DNA of 64,000 bases, from contig JAJDNW010000056.1 of assembly GCA_022340465.1 (NCBI GenBank), forward strand, positions 40,145 through 104,144, read 5' to 3'. Positions 61,215 through 64,000 of the stretch are shown here, piece after piece. The position numbers and the translations under genes were made by a program. The notes below the pieces were generated by a model. The model did no database searches, was not told the origin of the DNA, and saw only the letters and a list, made by a program, of their open reading frames with translations. The DNA is from Deltaproteobacteria bacterium (lineage in GTDB: Bacteria > Desulfobacterota > Desulfobacteria > Desulfobacterales > B30-G6). The first letter of the stretch is position 1, and the number at the start of each line of letters is the position of its first letter.

Positions 61215-62555
61215 CTAACGGGAGCGATCCGCTCCCTGCTGTACCTTTTCCAGCCTTTTGCTCAGTTTTACGGGGAAGTTTCGCTTGTTTAAAATGGATT
61301 TATACGTTTCCGGCAGGCGGGCGAAGTTTATTTTGAACCGGGACTGTATCTCCACAAGCGATGGCAGTTGATCGATACGACGGCCGCCTTCCATCACCTT
61401 TTTGAGGAGCGGGTTCCCATCGGCAATGGCGTCGTCCCTCAATCCGATGACGTCTTCCTGCAACGTTCCGTCGGTCCCGCTGCGCCTGAAAATCTGCTTT
61501 TTGCCGGCGAGCGTGATTTTACCGGTGCTCAGTTTACGGATATTGCGCTGTTGAAACCGGACCAGTTTGTAGACGATGTCCAGGTAGGGCGCGTCCGCGG
61601 ACACGCCCACCTTGGTACCCACGCCGAAAGCGTCGATTTTGGCATCCTGGGAAATGAGGTCCATGATTTCGAATTCGTCGAACCCGCTGCTGGCATAGAT
61701 CTTCACCTCCGAAAGTTTTGCATCGTCCAGGATGTTGCGCACATGCCGGCTTAAAGCCACCATGTCGCCGCTGTCCAGCCTCACACCGCGCAGGGCGTAT
61801 CCCCTGGCCTTCATTTCCAGTGCGACCCGGGCGGCGTTGCGGGCGCCCTTGAGGGTGTCGTAGGTGTCGATTAAAAAAACCGAGCTTTCGGGAAAGGTTT
61901 CCGCAAAAGCCCTGAAGGCGTCTATTTCCCTGTCGAAGGCCGATATATAGGAATGCGCCATGGTTCCCGACACCGGCAGGGCGAATTGCTTGCCGGCGAG
62001 GACATTGCTTGTGGCGGAAAACCCTGCCAGGAAGGTGCTGCGTGCGACTTTGAGGCCGGCATCCTGCCCCTGGGTGCGTCGCAATGAAAAGTCGACCAAC
62101 GGGCGGCCCTTGGCGGCGTACACGCACCGGGCTCCCTTGGAGGCGACATTGGTCTGAAAGCCGATGGTGTTCAGGATATAGGTTTCTACGATTTGAGATT
62201 CGATCAAGGGGGCGGTCACTTCCAGAACCGGCTCGTTGGGAAAAAAAATGGTGCCTTCGGGCAGCGCATGGATCGTGCCTGTAAAACGCAGTCCCTCGAG
62301 ATAGTCGATGAAGGCCTCCGAAAAAAGGCGCGTTCCCCTCAGGTAGTTCAGTTCATCTTCGGAAAAGTGAAACGCTTCCAGTTCCCTGAGGACATCCTCG
62401 AGACCGGCAGCCACAAAATAGTTTCGCCGGGACGTATCCCGTACGAAAACGGAAAAAGTGGCCTCCGAGAAAATGCGGTTGTCGAAATAGCTGGCGGCCA
62501 TGGTCAGCTCATAGAGGTCGGTGAACAGGGGGCCGATTCTGCGGGTGACGGTCAT
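61215..62555 (-). CDS. pncB: Nicotinate phosphoribosyltransferase
   Basis: The 446-residue enzyme makes nicotinate mononucleotide from nicotinate and PRPP, the first step of NAD salvage. Family landmarks are FTDLYELTMAASYF at the start, the FSLRRTQGQDAGLKVAR and FLAGFSATSNVLAG region, GTMAHSYISAFD and DTYDTLKGARNA. GGAG lies before the ATG. It belongs to the longer, NAPRT-like branch rather than E. coli PncB. Confidence 0.93.
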   Translation of the reverse strand: MTVTRRIGPLFTDLYELTMAASYFDNRIFSEATFSVFVRDTSRRNYFVAAGLEDVLRELEAFHFSEDELNYLRGTRLFSEAFIDYLEGLRFTGTIHALPEGTIFFPNEPVLEVTAPLIESQIVETYILNTIGFQTNVASKGARCVYAAKGRPLVDFSLRRTQGQDAGLKVARSTFLAGFSATSNVLAGKQFALPVSGTMAHSYISAFDREIDAFRAFAETFPESSVFLIDTYDTLKGARNAARVALEMKARGYALRGVRLDSGDMVALSRHVRNILDDAKLSEVKIYASSGFDEFEIMDLISQDAKIDAFGVGTKVGVSADAPYLDIVYKLVRFQQRNIRKLSTGKITLAGKKQIFRRSGTDGTLQEDVIGLRDDAIADGNPLLKKVMEGGRRIDQLPSLVEIQSRFKINFARLPETYKSILNKRNFPVKLSKRLEKVQQGADRSR

Positions 62556-62880
62556 GTTAATTTTTCTCCGATCTGTATCCGCTGGGCATTATAAGGGTTT
62601 CGGGGGTGATTTTCAAGGGGGATGCTTGCGGATTTCACGGGGTCCATACGCCGACCGGGTCGCGTGAACCGCACCTGTCGGTCCTTATGCAACCTTGGAT
62701 TGAAACGTCTCTCCTTCGGGAGCCGATTTCAGTTACTGCAGCTAAAAGAAACGAGGAAATTATTAATATTCATTTTTCACGGCTGAGACGGTATTATTCC
62801 TCGGCGGTCAGTTAACCCTCTTTTGGGTTATAATTCGTTTTCTTCGTGTGCTTTGTGCCTTTGTGGTTCGTGGTTTTTTA
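62556..62880. other. 325-base gap without a visible gene
   Basis: The gap between the two minus-strand genes contains a short TAACCC/GGGTTA hairpin (62813-62830) and a stretch rich in CTTTGTG and TTCGTGG words (about 62841-62875). That stretch resembles the CACGAAA-rich region at 41915-41992. Nothing else is recognisable. Confidence 0.4.
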
Positions 62881-63783
62881 TCAGCCGGATACGAGGTAGT
62901 AATTTTCCGCTTCCTTCCTGACACGGCCCAAGCGTTCCAGGCGCTCCACATGCTTGATCATCATGGCCATTTCACTGATGGAAAGGTCCCAGGCCCCGCT
63001 GGCCAGTTTGTGGCCGCCGTAGATAATGCCGTGCTCGGTGATCTCCTCGATGGTCTTGGGGCCCGCCGCCAGAAAATCGAGCAGCTTTTCCTCCCGCCGG
63101 TAGATGACATCCAGGTAGCGTTGGATGTGGGCCGGGTCGCCGTCCAGGATCCCTTCCTTGCCGTGGGACACCAGATATACGTCGGCAGCGATGCCCGCCA
63201 ACCGCTCGAGGGATTGGATCGTGTCGTCGATGCTGGAGGCCTTGTCGCCGTAGTAGGGGCCGAATTTCACTAGATCCAGGTCTGCCAGGAACAGCACGTT
63301 CTCGTTTAAAAAATGAAACGACAAGTGGCCCGGGGAGTGCCCGGGGGTGTGCAGCACGCGAACCCTGGTCTGCCCGAAATCGAGGATCTCGTTGTCCGTC
63401 AATAAGCGGTCGGGCACCCTGGGCTGAAACTTGACCACGTCAGCCATGAATTCCATCCAGCCCGCCTTGGTTTTGTCATCCATCCCCCCGGGGGCGAAAA
63501 ACTGGTCGAGAAACGCGTTTACGTCCTTAAAGACACCGGCATCCAGGGCGTGCACCCAGAGTTGGGCGCCGGGAAAAAGGTGGTTGTAAAGGATGTGGTC
63601 CTCATGGCCATGGCTGTTGATGATTACGTCCACGGGCCTTTCCTGGAGAATTGACGCCAGCTTGTCTTCGTCACAGGCCGGATCGATGACGGCGCGCAGG
63701 CCATCGTCGATCAAAACGCTGTTGCTCTGGGGGTATTTGCCGCCGCGAATGAAACGGATGTTTCCTTTTTTAAAGTCGAACAT
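62881..63783 (-). CDS. Metallo-beta-lactamase-fold hydrolase
   Basis: The 300-residue protein has the zinc motif INSHGHEDHILY, the second-site His and Asp (VLHTPGHSPGHLSF, LADLDLVKFG) and a C-terminal winged-helix-like tail. It resembles the smaller glyoxalase-II/LACTB2-like hydrolases and the larger protein at 42.0 kb. AAAGGGAG precedes the ATG at 63783. The substrate is unknown. The 217 bases to the right edge hold no visible gene. Confidence 0.85.
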   Translation of the reverse strand: MFDFKKGNIRFIRGGKYPQSNSVLIDDGLRAVIDPACDEDKLASILQERPVDVIINSHGHEDHILYNHLFPGAQLWVHALDAGVFKDVNAFLDQFFAPGGMDDKTKAGWMEFMADVVKFQPRVPDRLLTDNEILDFGQTRVRVLHTPGHSPGHLSFHFLNENVLFLADLDLVKFGPYYGDKASSIDDTIQSLERLAGIAADVYLVSHGKEGILDGDPAHIQRYLDVIYRREEKLLDFLAAGPKTIEEITEHGIIYGGHKLASGAWDLSISEMAMMIKHVERLERLGRVRKEAENYYLVSG

Positions 63784-64000
63784 GAGACTCCCTTTCTTTT
63801 GAGTGATGCAAAAAGTTTATCCGGTAGTGCTGGTTTGAGTGGCTGCTCGGCAGCCTGAGGTCCACATCTAGCCCATTTGTACAATGAGGGTTTACCTTAC
63901 CGGATCCGTTGAATTTTGCAACACCTTCTTCCGTTTGGTGCCGGGGGTGAATTCAGCAGGGTGAACAAGTGGTGTTGATTTCAAAGGCCTTGACAGAAAA

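Noticed and set aside
1..64000. CRISPR arrays, rRNA or tRNA genes
   Set aside because: I found no set of regularly spaced direct repeats, no rRNA-like sequence and no cloverleaf with a CCA-type end in the gaps.

Overview
The window looks like a chromosome segment of a sulfate-reducing Desulfobacterota bacterium, most likely a member of the Desulfobacterales (Desulfosarcina/Desulfobacteraceae-like). The strongest evidence is a complete dsrMKJOP operon (33.4-39.1 kb), preceded by an RsbRD-type gene as is usual in this group. LutABC-type lactate oxidation genes, a Gram-negative envelope gene set (lpxC, an Mla-type lipid transporter, lipid A-modifying glycosyltransferases) and many iron-sulfur proteins fit the same assignment. 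All family and pathway calls come from reading the sequence; no search was run.

Layout. 0-3.7 kb (minus): a truncated NtrY-like kinase, a DUF4390 protein, lpxC and an LUD protein. 4-7.2 kb: a TrmO-like gene, then ArsR regulator / permease / small thioredoxin, and HU. 7.3-10 kb (minus): three lipid A-type glycosylation genes. 10.6-19.9 kb (plus): comM, then a MoxR-DUF58-DUF4381-BatA-BatB-TPR-BatD operon and a HAD phosphatase. 20.5-26 kb: lutABC, a cupin, RidA and an FAD-linked 2-hydroxyacid dehydrogenase. 26-33.3 kb: an M3-like peptidase, a zinc-ribbon protein, and the conserved rplU-rpmA-obg-nadD-rsfS-gpmI block. 33.4-39.1 kb (minus): RsbRD and dsrMKJOP, with a good promoter and terminator. 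39.4-47.4 kb: an RNA methyltransferase, DUF362 ferredoxin, MBL, DUF3786, agmatinase-family protein, VKOR-thioredoxin fusion and ssb. 47.4-51.7 kb (minus): a DUF4136 lipoprotein and a four-gene Mla/Pqi-type transporter. 52-56.5 kb: uvrA and an ADP-forming acyl-CoA synthetase alpha-type protein. 56.9-63.8 kb: a secreted cysteine-rich repeat protein, a second MoxR/VWA pair, a TPR protein, nicotinate phosphoribosyltransferase and an MBL hydrolase.

How the genes fit together. Lactate oxidation (LutABC and the FAD enzyme) would supply electrons for sulfate respiration, and DsrMKJOP links the quinone pool to sulfite reduction. Two separate MoxR AAA+/VWA chaperone modules are present. The VKOR-thioredoxin protein would introduce disulfides in the periplasm, and the secreted cysteine-rich protein at 56.9 kb is a plausible client.

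The least explained content is intergenic. (1) A structured element of about 150-175 bp occurs twice, just upstream of the VKOR gene and of the cysteine-rich protein gene. The two copies share nested stems, including one compensatory A-T to G-C change. (2) A short motif, TTTGAAACGCTC(A/G)GCTTA, was found nine times, always between genes. (3) A four-hairpin candidate RNA lies between DUF3786 and speB. (4) Several other dispersed or inverted repeats occur. These are the best leads for something undescribed.
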